Source: Protopterus annectens (taxonomy: Eukaryota; Chordata; Ceratodontiformes; Protopteridae). Taken from it: 64,000 nt of DNA. Position numbers and translations under genes: made by a program. The notes beneath the pieces are model-generated. The model did not search any database, was not told where the DNA came from, and was given only the letters and a program-made list of their open reading frames with translations. The stretch is taken from assembly GCF_019279795.1 (NCBI RefSeq), contig NC_056725.1, positions 1,747,335,126 through 1,747,399,125 of the forward strand, written 5' to 3'. Below, piece after piece: positions 11,439-21,280 of this stretch (the first letter of the stretch is position 1; each line of letters opens with the position of its first letter).

Positions 11439-11825
11439 ATGTCCCCCCATGCTGTGCAGAAATGTAGCAACAGTCAATGCCACATGACCGATGGATGCCC
11501 TGCAGACACAGCATGCCATCTGTCAGTGTACAACGCAGAGGTCAGCACCACAGTACAGACTACCTGGTCATGTAACCCATGCGATACAGCTGGCCATACT
11601 GGGCATGCTCAAACACATGAAGGTATGACAGCAATGTCAGTCGACAACATGCAGAATGGTCATACTGGGCATGGTCACACATGTAAACACAAGAAGACCA
11701 GGTCTGCAAACACCAGTGGTGCGGAGATATCTGCCGGTACATTGCTATACTGTTGGATGACTGTGCTGTATGGTATGTGTGTGGTACTGCCTATTGTCTG
11801 TATATTTGCCATGATGTATTGGTAA
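11439..11825 (+). CDS. Unrecognised ORF with a C-terminal membrane segment
   Basis: A 128-residue open frame, not recognised. It is rich in Cys, His and Thr (HTGHAQTH and HTGHGHTCKHKK), and ends in a hydrophobic stretch of about 24 residues (LLYCWMTVLYGMCVVLPIVC and IFAMMYW) that would span a membrane as a tail anchor. A GTATGA donor-like site lies inside at about 11622, so the long frame may be part of a spliced gene or chance. It lies about 800 bp downstream of the transposase on the same strand. Chance in a TG-rich region is the main alternative. Confidence 0.2.
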   Translation: MSPHAVQKCSNSQCHMTDGCPADTACHLSVYNAEVSTTVQTTWSCNPCDTAGHTGHAQTHEGMTAMSVDNMQNGHTGHGHTCKHKKTRSANTSGAEISAGTLLYCWMTVLYGMCVVLPIVCIFAMMYW

Positions 11826-12401
11826 TTCACATTAGCTGTGTGCGCAGGGTGTTGCTACCAACACTTACAAAGGACGGTTATTTGTTTGCGGGCAGATCAA
11901 GTCCATTGGATACGGAGGGAGTAAGGCACATTGAACCAGTTGGGAGCGGTTGTGCGTGGGTTTGCACAGTGTTAAGCACTGCTGACCTCAGGTTACAGCT
12001 TCCTACACTTGGTTAGCCTCCACATTTCTTTACCAGTGGAATACTCGCATACTGGTAACCAAACACGCTTACACCCGCTCGCTCCCTCACTTGCACATGC
12101 ACCAACATTGGTGCTTGCATGTGTCACTCACGCTGGGTGGGCGTGATCCCTTGTGATGCCTATTACATCAGACTACATGACTACAGTATGGGGTATGGCT
12201 GACCATTAGGCAACGGCATGGCATTCGACTGTACGGAATCGGCAGCCTGTCCAGTGAGTTAATCATATTATATGTGTGTTCCTCATACAATCTGCTCCCA
12301 TCTGGCTGATACATGGGAACAAATACTCTGCAATGCAGACAAGTAAATGTGTTTTGGGACCCACACCCATCTGCCGGGTCATGCTACCGCATACCTATTG
12401 T
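11826..12401. other. No gene seen
   Basis: Contains a small imperfect stem near 12092-12125 (CACCAA/TTGGTG core with CATGCA flanks). Otherwise filler. Confidence 0.35.
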
Positions 12402-12772
12402 AGGTTTGCCACCTTTTAAATTGGCTGAGGTGGGACTTTAGGATTAACACCTGTCCCACTTTGCGTGGGACAGTCCCTCCTTAGGCAGATGTGTCATGCG
12501 AAAATAATCAAAACATAGCAAATGTCCTGATTACAGGACAATATAATATTCTACATTTCTCTAATAGTTGCATGTAACAGTTATTGTATATATGACACTT
12601 CTGTATGTTATGTGCAGTAGCATAAGCAAGTGGACTGCTACTAGACTAAGCTTTTATTTGTGCAAATACGTATAGTTCTGTACTATGCATGGCTGTAGGT
12701 ATGTTCTGACCTGGTATGTCTGACATTTCTACGGAACAGGTCCCACTTTAGTCATTTTGAAAGGTGGCAGCC
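12402..12772. mobile_element. MITE family A with roughly 35-bp terminal inverted repeats
   Basis: The left end GGTTTGCCACCTTTTAAA and the right end, read in reverse as GGGCTGCCACCTTTCAAA, are inverted repeats that continue to a shared GGGAC motif. The interior has no coding capacity. Ends of the type GGGTTGCCACCT are shared with copies at 16773-17133 and 30112-30451, though the interiors differ. Confidence 0.55.
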
Positions 12773-12814
12773 CTATAGGACCTATATGTAGAGATGTCAG
12801 ATTTGGCAGGGCAA

Positions 12815-13081
12815 CACATACCCACAGCCAGTAGAAAATAGAGTACTTCACCATTTTGCCTAAATAAAAGTTTATTCTTGTAGCATTATAGTTGCTAATC
12901 CTTTTTCCTATAACATCTAGGTGTTTCAGATACAACAATCATTTTATGCAACCACTGCAGACAATATATGGATTCTTTGCCCTAAATCACAGGCCATGTG
13001 CCATAATAACATTTATTTTGCAGGACACAACTGCCCAAAGGGGATTGTCCCTCACAAAGGTGAACAGGTGGTAACCCCAAC
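12815..13081 (+). mobile_element. MITE family A, left-truncated copy
   Basis: Co-linear with the interior and right end of 16773-17133 and 30112-30451: CACATACCCA, AATAAAAG, then GGACACAACTGCCCAAAG and a GGTGGTAACCCC end. The normal left terminus is missing because it abuts the element that ends at 12772. Confidence 0.55.
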
Positions 13082-13139
13082 CTATTATGCTATCATCTAC
13101 CTAAGGTAGTCGGTGGAATAGGTGCTTTCCATCACTAGC

Positions 13140-13385
13140 AGACCTCACATACGAATGGGGAGAATGAACACTGAATTAGGGACACTGCATAATACCCTCA
13201 GGGACACATTTAGATGATTGGTACTATTAACCTGACACATTGACAGTCCCAGACCATATGCATTCATACACATTTGTCGAGGTACATGCTGTTTATGACT
13301 CATACATGTTGTCATTATTCATTACATGTATTCCGCCACCTGTCCATCTAATATCACTAGTTCTAGAAGGGTTTATTTGGGACTG
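13140..13385. mobile_element. MITE family B, diverged copy
   Basis: Matches 16503-16735 in the order CAGGGACA, GTACTATTAACCTGA, GACAGTC, GTCATTATTCATTACATGTATTC. Termini are too eroded to define exactly. Confidence 0.4.
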
Positions 13386-14106
13386 TGTAAGATTCTGATT
13401 CGTAATCACGAACGTCCATGTTAACCGGGTACAGTTCACTGATATGGTCCCTATGTGTTCCCCCAATGGTTTACAGACTATCCAGTAGATGTGCTCTTAA
13501 GGTTTGGGAGGTATGGGCGTCTGCTATACCCACATCAGAATATTAATTACTTCCACAGGGTGAGCCTAATACATCTCTGCCAACCAACACCTGCACACTT
13601 AGGCCCATGATTGCATACCCATGATTCCCCTACCTGAGACCTCTCTACAGCACTCATCCTTACTGTGAGCGCAGCTGGAGTATGAACACACCCCTACACA
13701 CTGCCCACTCTCCCCGTGTCGGGACACATGTTGTACATTTTGTCAACCCATGTGTTATCAGACTTGCACAACCTACTGTTCTCTGTACAGCTACATCCTG
13801 GTTGCGTCGAGCATCACAGGTTTGCCTACAAGGCGAATTTTTGGTGTCCTACAAGGGACCCCGTGATCCATGTTTAAAGTGTAGACTTGCAGATCTCTCC
13901 CACTGGTAGTTTCCTGCCAGTGGTCTGGAAAGCAGCGGTGTATTTACCTTTATTGCGTGTCTGTATGTCTCACCAGCCTAGCTGGGGGGGTGTGGGAGGT
14001 AGACGTTTGTTTATTGGACCTCCCACTAACATATGCCCAGTCTGAACATATGTTACCCGTAATTGCTGTCACGTAACCTAGGTATGTACATGTGCATATT
14101 TACAGT

Positions 14107-14109
<3 letters not shown>
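13386..14109. other. No gene seen
   Basis: Only short random frames. A G-run occurs near 13984. Confidence 0.35.
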
Positions 14110-14199
<90 letters not shown>

Positions 14200-14221
14200 C
14201 TATATATGTGTGTGTGTGTGT

Positions 14222-14262
<41 letters not shown>
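14110..14262. repeat. Compound (TA)n/(TG)n microsatellite, about 150 bp
   Basis: Alternating TA and TG blocks. Open frames of Y-I or C-V repeats on both strands are artefacts of it. Confidence 0.95.
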
Positions 14263-14263
<1 letters not shown>

Positions 14264-15197
14264 GAATATATATACATTTGTGTGTCCATTGACCAATACA
14301 TTTCCCACTCATATGCACTTACACAATGGTATTGGGTTTTATATATGCTTCACCAGCATACTATTGCCTAAGTCATTATGACACCGACACTTCACTCTGG
14401 TTATCTTGTAATCGGTATTTAGCATGTTATACAGTGGACAGATGTCGCAATATGTTCATGTACGGATTACTGATGGTAATTGGGATGTGATACAGTGTCA
14501 TTTGACCTGTTCCTCGTCTGCACAGCCTATTATACCATCTACTGTCTTTGTTTGTCTGAGCACATTCATATTATTTATGTCAATAAATGGAGTGCTTGTG
14601 TTACAGAGAATGCACTTCAACATATTGTTGTCTGCATGTGCGTATGCATATATACCTATTACGTACTAGTTGACCTACATGGGGTGGTCCATTGGAACTG
14701 GCCCAACCAACCCTGGCACTCCTGGATCCATAATCACATAACCATTGTTCCTCCACCCCACCCGTGTTGAGTTTCCATGCGTAACAGCCATTATCCACTT
14801 GATATCGCAGCCATGACACACCTTTACACGTTGCCCTCTCCAGAACATTTGGGGCCCTGCACACATTTTGTCCCACCTCGTGTATTCACCGGGTCTCCCG
14901 CCATTTATATTTGCACATACGTGCCTTTCATGGTGGAATGGATTACGGCCATTTGCGGTTTACAAGTGTAGGTGGTCCCAACATGGGCTACATTCCGTCT
15001 GTGTGTAATGTAGACATAGAAGTTCAACGATGTTATGCCCACTGGTAGAACCCTGCCTGTGGTGTGAATAGCGGTGCTCTGCTCACTCTTGGGCAGCTTT
15101 ATCTGACATACACTGCAAGCACTATATAATACCTTAGTTGCTCTCGATTCCCTTCATAACCCTTGTGTATGCTTTATTCTTATGGTGTTCATTCTTT

Positions 15198-15198
<1 letters not shown>
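14263..15198. other. No gene seen
   Basis: The open frames here, both strands, lack recognisable motifs. A minus-strand frame of about 63-91 residues (14601-14876) is locally rich in W and G but matched nothing I know. Confidence 0.35.
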
Positions 15199-15233
<35 letters not shown>

Positions 15234-15265
15234 CATGTCTGTGGAGTGGATATATATCTATACTT

Positions 15266-15338
<73 letters not shown>
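15199..15338. repeat. (TA)n, (CA)n and (TG)n microsatellite cluster
   Basis: TA run at 15199-15230, CA at 15267-15288, then TA, TG and TA to 15338. The CA and TG parts are complementary, so the region could fold back. Confidence 0.95.
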
Positions 15339-15339
<1 letters not shown>

Positions 15340-15577
15340 GCTGGGAGCTGCTTACACTCGCGCAGGTGCACTCACCTATGCTTACTGTGAGTTATATATG
15401 TTTACTGCTGCTTATTTGTGCTTACGTGTGCCTTGTTCATTATGACAGTACCACTTTGATTGAAGGAATCTGGTTAATGGCCCCATGCAAAACACACGTT
15501 CACCTTTACATGTTTAAATGTTGGCTTTACAGCACAGCGACATTCATTCCACAAGGAAAATGATATGTGCTATAGTC

Positions 15578-15650
15578 GAACTTGAACTGGGAATGCCTTT
15601 ACATTAGGTGGATGCTCTAACCACTATACTATTGGCGTTCTGCTTAATTT
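15578..15650 (-). mobile_element. tRNA-like sequence (SINE head or tRNA pseudogene)
   Basis: On the minus strand it reads GTATAGTGGTTAGAGCATCC (A-box) and, further on, GTTCAAGTTCGAC (B-box) with tRNA spacing. The acceptor stem does not pair as a seven-base helix, so a functional tRNA is unlikely. Confidence 0.45.
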
Positions 15651-16118
15651 ATATGTATACCCATGGTTCATAGTTACCCAAACACACGCCTCAACACTTC
15701 ACTTACACAGCAGGCACCCATTCTCCTGTTGGGAAAACTGCAGTACTACACATCCACCATTCCCTATTCCCTACTCCTCTGGACCCGTGATGCATGTTTA
15801 CTAACTCCAAGAATATTCAGAACTCCAAAGCTTATAGTCCTGGCACATAAGTGTGTTTGATTGTCAGGGTGTTCATGTGATCATCTGGGTTTAGGCTTGT
15901 CCGACTGGAGACTAGAACAGCCCTGCACCCATTTGAAAGTCAGAATTAGCACGTGGACAGAGTTAGTCCCGATGTTACCATTCTACCTGTGTTTGCAGAC
16001 GCAGGTGTTTGCCCACCTCTGACCAGCTTGATGTGTCGGCACTACATAATACGGGGTGGGGTGTTCCGCTGGTGTTTCCCTTCACATTCGTTACGACTGC
16101 TTTATTGTGACCATGTTC

Positions 16119-16120
<2 letters not shown>

Positions 16121-16202
<82 letters not shown>
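16121..16202. repeat. (TA)n microsatellite, about 82 bp
   Basis: Uninterrupted TA followed by a short CTCTC run. Confidence 0.97.
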
Positions 16203-16206
<4 letters not shown>

Positions 16207-16339
16207 CTCGTACATACCTATTTACATTTCCCATATGGTTGAATGTCTGCCACGCATCCCCGCTTATGTCTGCTTGTACGTGGTTTTACCTCCCGATATC
16301 CGACGGATATTATTCCGGGAATCACATAAAATTAGCGGC

Positions 16340-16415
16340 CCTTGCATGGCTTGGACCCAGAAACAGGTACACCTTAGTCACCGGTTTGACCACTACACCA
16401 TCCGTGGTACATTCC
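16340..16415 (-). mobile_element. tRNA-like sequence (SINE head or tRNA pseudogene)
   Basis: On the minus strand: GATGGTGTAGTGGTCAAAC (A-box-like) and GGGTCCAAGCC (B-box-like). As at 15.6 kb it lies a short way from a long TA run. Confidence 0.4.
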
Positions 16416-16502
16416 GCATGGATGGTAGCTAGGATATATGACTTCACTACAGGTATTCAACAGTACTGGCAACAAATGTGACGGTTGGTGTACATATGTG
16501 TA

Positions 16503-16735
16503 CGGACCTCTCAACCACTCAGGGACTAATTTCAACAGTAACAGGGACAAGGCAAGGATAAATCAGGGACAATCACGGTACTATTAACTTGAAACGTTGA
16601 CAGAATCAGAGCATATGTATTAATACTTATTTTCTGAAGTAAAAGATGTCTATTACTCTTAATTATTGTCATTATTCATTCATTGTAATTCACCACCTTT
16701 CCTCCAAAGGTCACTGGTTTTAGGACGGATTAAGA
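16503..16735. mobile_element. MITE family B copy
   Basis: Starts GACCTCTCAACCACTCAGGG, the family terminus, and shares GTACTATTAACTTGA, GTTGACAGAATCAGAG, TTTTCTGAAGTAAAAG and GTCATTATTCATT with the copies near 28.1 and 28.5 kb. Non-coding. Confidence 0.55.
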
Positions 16736-16772
16736 GGCTGGCCAGTTATTGTGTGAATGCTCTGACCATTGG

Positions 16773-17133
16773 TAGGGTTGCCACCTTTTCATATGGCCAG
16801 AATGGGATATATTCGGGCCACACCAGATTTTTCAGGCCAACACATACCTATGGTCAGTGCAACAGATAGTACTTTTGTTTTATGCTTAAATGTAAGCTTA
16901 TTGTTGTAGCAGTTTAGCTGCTTCTTCTGTTTCGTTTACTTGCTTATTCTGTTTCTTGTAACATGTAGATATTTTACATACGGAAATAACTATTGTATGT
17001 GACTATTACATAAGATGTGGGACATAATTATGCCCTACGATCGCAGGATATTTTACATTTATAATGGTTTTGGTATGGACACAACTGCCCAGAGGGGGAC
17101 TAACCCTCACAATGTGTGACAGGTGGTAACCCT
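16773..17133 (+). mobile_element. MITE family A, full copy with 9-bp target duplication
   Basis: Left terminus TAGGGTTGCCACCT and right terminus AGGTGGTAACCCT are inverted repeats with one mismatch in the shared core. The 9-base word GACCATTGG flanks the element directly at 16764-16772 and 17134-17142. An 8-10 bp duplication is compatible with hAT-like transposition, but the family is not certain. Non-coding, 361 bp. Confidence 0.7.
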
Positions 17134-17439
17134 GACCATTGGGCTAGACTTAGCTATTGGTGGCACGCTAACACGATGCATTTTGCTACGACTTGGTATA
17201 ACTATCGACACTACAATGGAATACGGGCACAGGGTTTTAAATGTCATTTGTTCGAGGGATGGGGACTCAATATTCAGCTACGTGCATTTGTGTTTGCTTC
17301 ATATTTTTGTGTTTGCAAAACTGTCTTGCATGCTTTGCATACGTTTCAGTATGCACAGACACTGACAGGTGTAATTACTATTAGAGGCAGGCTGTACTAT
17401 TCAGCATTTTAGGTTGCACGTAAACAGCCGACATGTCCA

Positions 17440-17604
17440 CGCCTCTGTGCGGCACCTGGATACGCCCCATGCACTCATGCACGTTTCCTATGCACGTGGA
17501 TGTGGCAACAGTGCGCCTTCATTAATATGCATATGACGCTACTGCGCCATCTCTACGCCGCATGATTGGCGCAAGTCTAACGCCGAGCTTCATGAATCCC
17601 GGGG
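17440..17604. repeat. CpG-rich segment, possible right terminus of the Harbinger block
   Basis: An abrupt CpG-dense stretch (GACGCTACTGCGCC, TCTACGCCGCATGATTGGCGC, CTAACGCCGAGCTTCATGAATCCC) ends the left block. Terminal and subterminal sequences rich in CpG and ending in a TTCATGAATCCC-like word are typical of Harbinger ends in amphibians, as far as I recall. No matching inverted copy is visible at the window start, so this is a suggestion only. Confidence 0.3.
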
Positions 17605-17999
17605 ATTGTGTTTCTTGCTGTATTGAAAACTGAAAGATTCTTTTATGGCCTATCCATAAAGTAATTTAATTTCAGTTATTTTTCTGAAGTTAACCTCCTG
17701 TATTTCAGTTTCTGCTGTTAAAATATATACATTTAAATAGTTACAATAGTGCATGTACATCTCTGTTCTCTTCCAGTAGAGCACACTGCGGCTACATTTC
17801 AAAGAGTACTCTGCAAATACCCTTTTCAACCCATGCATCTGTACAAGCAGTTTGATATACACAAGACATAAACTTCTAATATATTTGTAACACAAGCATC
17901 TTATATAAATCATGTTGATATTCACAAATGACATATAATTATTTACAAAATTCCAGCTAGCTGGGCTGGCAGTATTTCCTTTTGTCACAGTATGCTCTA
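17605..17999. other. AT-rich transition, no gene recognised
   Basis: A 112-residue minus-strand open frame (17650-17988) is present but has no recognised motif. It sits just 3' of the L1-like fragment and may be its 3' untranslated region. Confidence 0.3.
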
Positions 18000-18325
18000 C
18001 TAATTATTCATTTTTTTTACAGCAGCTTCTGCTCTAATTTCTACTAAAAAGTCTACCACTGCTGATCTTTGACTTAGTATCCTCCTATTTCTTTCTCTTT
18101 GTCTATATGTATAAAACTAAAGGGACTACAAACATTTTAACTGCTTGTATCTTGCTATCCATATCCATATAACAGAGCTTTAAGTTTCTTAGTTTTTGTA
18201 TTATCTTTTCTTCAGTCTCTTCCCACATATCCTTAGCTGCCACACTGGAATCATTTTTAATCCATACTCCTAAGTACTTTATTTTATCATGTCCCCATAA
18301 ATATGGATATTGCTGAAGCAATTAA
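18000..18325 (-). mobile_element. LINE fragment, L1/Tx1-like ORF2 (end of RT domain)
   Basis: Minus-strand frame contains DKIKYLGVWIKNDSS, then EEKIIQKLRNLKL and SKIQAVKMFVVPLVLYI, the segment after the catalytic YADD box in L1/Tx1-type ORF2. The same sequence recurs at 62440-62615, also minus strand, so this is a repeat family. Only a 5'- and 3'-truncated piece remains, with stops beyond 18103. Confidence 0.65.
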
Positions 18326-18479
18326 TGTGTGGGTACATACTTTAATTAATCTAAGACAATTGTTGAAGTCAATTATCCTTTGAACATATTGAGGCATCAC
18401 TTTTGATGATAGTAGAATACTGCTCAAGGCTAGGTTCTGAGAGCTCCATCATGTATCTCTCTTCATTCAGTCCAGGGAG

Positions 18480-19115
18480 GTAAGGTCTCAATCATTTACA
18501 TCCACTTGCACAATGACTGTGTCATATATGTACTTGTGATGCAGGGACTTGAGTGCTTGTGTGATGTGGCAAATCCTGGTGTCTGATAGGCAACTGACTG
18601 TTACCATCTCTTTGCACAGCCTGGTGTATGGTGCAGTGGTGTGTCTCACTATGGAATCACCTATGATGAGAATATTGGTATGTGTGGTGGTTTGCCTCAT
18701 GGGCTTTTGGACAGAGTCTTTGTGACTATTTTTGTGACCACTTTGTGGATATTTTGTGATGGATGCTGCCTGTGATTTGTGCTTATGAAGTTGCTGAGGG
18801 TACTTGCTTCTTAAGTCTTATTTAGGAGGCTTCTGCAGTTTAGGGAGGCCATGTCTAAGAATTTCAGTGCTATATCCAAGCTAGATGGCTATGTGTTTGG
18901 TTTGAGATGTTTGGTTTAGTGTGGTGTTGAGTGGTGTGGTGCTGACAACCTTGTTATTTGCAATGGCTTTGTGTGCGAGCTTTGCCTCCAAATATTATAC
19001 AACATCTCTTGTACATTGTGGCAGATTATTTACGTATTAGGTGGTTGTCAGTGAACATGGAACAATTGCTACATTGTCTCAGTATGCCCACTTCAGCCAA
19101 GCTGGCTACAGACAA
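18480..19115 (-). pseudogene. LINE ORF1 with zinc-knuckle and SGNH-esterase-like domain, decayed
   Basis: On the minus strand it begins with a CSNC...C..C-type zinc-binding segment (QCSNCSMFTDNHL), passes through a degenerate proline-rich linker with several stops, and ends with ILIIGDSIVRH, VTVSCLSDTRICHI and VDVND. GDS and the later ND are blocks I and III/IV of SGNH hydrolases, the esterase domain found in ORF1 of CR1/L2-type LINEs. Co-linear with 61340-60594 and 62620-63240. An adjacent L1-like ORF2 fragment lies directly 3'. Confidence 0.65.
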
Positions 19116-20094
19116 TTGATCTGTGATTCCAGTTGCATATCGTTGTAGGCTGGAGAGGGAGTAGTGTCTAACAGATTAAGAGTTATTTAACTGGAGTGCT
19201 GTCTGTCTAAAATAAACAATACAACTCTACACAGGAAGAGGAATAAGCCACTTCATTCACATACTGACTATTAAGTATGCTCAGAATGTCTGGAGTAGGT
19301 TCTGCTGAGAAAGTTATAGTTCTAAGTGCCTGCATCTATACAATACATGGGTAAAATGGTTACTCAAGGAGCAGTGCCTGGCAAATACAGGAAACTTATG
19401 ATAGCAGCTTAAACGTTAAGAAACCCCAGTGATGACTGCCTGAGTGTCAGCCTTAAATGGTAGATGCTGTTGTTAGACCAGTGAGGAACAAATGAGCATT
19501 AAACTCTTGCCCTGCACAGGAATGAATGATAGATAGCCATGGGACTGATGGTGGAAAATGCATCCCACTGAACTGAAACCATGGCAAAAGCATACTGTCT
19601 TCCCCCTCTGCCTTTCACCATTCTGTTATCTGTAGTTATACACCCCATTCACACTATGCCCCAAAATATGAAATAACTTAGCATGTCTGTTGTCTTCTCC
19701 TATGGCCACCCTTTTCTTCTTCACTTACACCCCTTACACCCTGCTTCTCATCACTTCGTAACTATAAAGGTTCTTGTAATTTTCTGAACTTTGTCACTAT
19801 TTTCCACCATTATATTAGTTTTCACTGTACTCTCTATATCTCTATACATTCTATCATCACTGAATGGTTAACCTCTTTACCGTATCTATGATACATTCAT
19901 GTTTATTCTTGCCCTATGGTCTAATTCTCTGTTTCTGATGCTTAACTCTTCTCAGTTGTATGTTGTTGCCTACAGACACCAAGTCCCACAACCTTCACAT
20001 TTTACCTTTTGCATGACACTTGTACCTCTCTCTTTAGTTGCTGTGTCTTCTTCCACTTCTTTTCTTTATAGTTTTCTTTTGTCATTATCAAATT
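19116..20094. other. No gene seen
   Basis: T-rich sequence with no open frame of interest apart from random hydrophobic frames around 19.9-20.2 kb. Confidence 0.35.
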
Positions 20095-20215
20095 TATTTA
20101 TTTATTTTATTTATTTATTGACATTTTTGACCTGGAAAGTCCACTGGGTCAGAAACTCATTTTCAGTGGAGGCCCAGGGAGAAAAGCACCACAAAAATTG
20201 ATTTTGTACAGAAAA
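20095..20215 (-). mobile_element. LINE 3' end with (TTTA)n tail
   Basis: A (TTTA)n run is followed by GTCCACTGGGTCAGAAACTCATTTTCAGTGGAGGCCCAGGGAGAAAAG-type sequence (given here only as its shared words). The same unit ends the L2-like LINE at 23137-23260 and recurs at 58525-58620 and 58825-58920. It marks the 3' end of a LINE on the minus strand. Confidence 0.6.
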
Positions 20216-21142
20216 TATTAAAATATAGAATAAACAATGAGTATAGACTTTATAAACATTACATTGGTTATAACTAACTGACATACAATACTTTATGAAA
20301 AAGTCTTAAACAAAGATTGTAGGTTACTACACATAAACAGTAGTTAAATGCATAGATAGTTATAGAAGTTACCTAAATTGAGATTTATGCTATTTTAGAC
20401 TGTGCTGTGTACATTGCATGCACTTCTAGGGAAGTATTATAGACCAATTGTTTGTCTTAACTTTATCATTATAACAAGATTTTGGCTAAAAGAAGGCTTT
20501 TCTGATCCAGTCTATCAACCTGATTAATAAAAAAATAAATAAAATAAAGCTTGGAGGTACAAAAGAAGTGCAGGGGCCTAGGGAAGTTTCTACCAAAGAT
20601 GAACAGTAACTAATGTACAGGTTAGTAGCATTGGTCTATGTATAATGGAAAGCCATCCTGACTTTCTGAATGTTGAACATTGGTGCTTCTTTTAACAGAA
20701 TTTCCCCTAAACCAGAAAATGTTAATGGTCTGTAGTATGTGAGTGCTTAAAGTGGAGGCGACTGTAGTCAGTGGTAGTGCATATTCAACAATGAAAATTA
20801 TACAATGCCACAGTGTAAAAATCCCTGATTCATGCAATCCATTTGGGTAAAACAGGTTTCGAAGTGGTGGAACATATTGAAATATCTGCCTAGAAGAAAT
20901 GATAGTCAGCCGAATATATTCATAAGGATAGCAGTCTATTTGAAGCTCTGAAAAAATGTTTCTCATTTCAGAAGCCATAGGAAATTTACAAAGTCAAAAT
21001 GATCCAAACATCTTCAAGGCATCCTAAGATGTGGTTTTATGATCTAAAACACTGCCATGAAGCATCTACAGACAAGGAAAACAGCTTAACTTAAATAATA
21101 CAGATGAACCTCACACTGTAATCTACTGTCACTGAGACAGAG
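20216..21142. other. No gene recognised
   Basis: A 118-residue minus-strand open frame (20622-20978, starts MASEMRNIFSELQ) has no recognised family. It could be an old repeat fragment. It is not an obvious exon because splice signals and conserved motifs are lacking. Confidence 0.3.
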
Positions 21143-21280
21143 ACAGGAACAGACATGGAGTACATACAGCTAGCTGTTCATCACTGGTGTCACATAGCGC
21201 AGCTTGTTAGTGCAGAAAACTGCTGCAAACCGCCAGTAACACACAATAGGATGACACAATGTATTTATAAAATAAGGCAT
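21143..21280. repeat. 138-bp dispersed repeat, copy 1
   Basis: Nearly identical, over 138 bp, to 24241-24378 in the same orientation: both start ACAGGAACAGACATGGAG and end AAAATAAGGCAT, with only a handful of differences. Non-coding. Confidence 0.8.

Larger units (their letters stand above)
1..17605 (+). mobile_element. Compositionally distinct block, possibly one very long PIF/Harbinger element
   Basis: From the window start to about 17.6 kb the sequence has a consistent texture: many TGTACA/CACATG words, long TG/CA and TA runs, and almost no LINE sequence. It contains both proteins expected of a PIF/Harbinger DNA transposon, a Myb/SANT-like DNA-binding protein and a DDE transposase, on the same strand. 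It ends in a CpG-rich segment (17440-17604) that resembles a transposon terminus. Harbinger elements are normally a few kb, so a single element of more than 17 kb would be unusual. Two or more elements, or a repeat-rich island, are equally possible. No left terminus is visible in the window, so the unit cannot be closed. Confidence 0.3.

Noticed and set aside
14063-14371. Open frames of alternating Y/I and C/V on both strands
   Set aside because: They are translations of TA, TG and CA microsatellites. The same holds for 6243-6586, 8546-8875, 15138-15563 and 15953-16481.
15578-15650. Functional tRNA gene
   Set aside because: A and B boxes are present but the acceptor and anticodon stems do not pair properly, so only a tRNA-derived repeat is claimed. 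The same applies to 8847-8925 and 16340-16415.
18000-19115. A single LINE with esterase ORF1 and L1-type ORF2
   Set aside because: At 61.3-60.0 kb the same ORF1 is followed by a CR1-like endonuclease, the known partner, so nesting or deletion is the simpler reading. Kept only as a low-weight observation.
20622-20978. 118-residue minus-strand open frame
   Set aside because: Longer than most random frames here but with no motif, splice signal or repeat of itself elsewhere in the window; not called as a gene.
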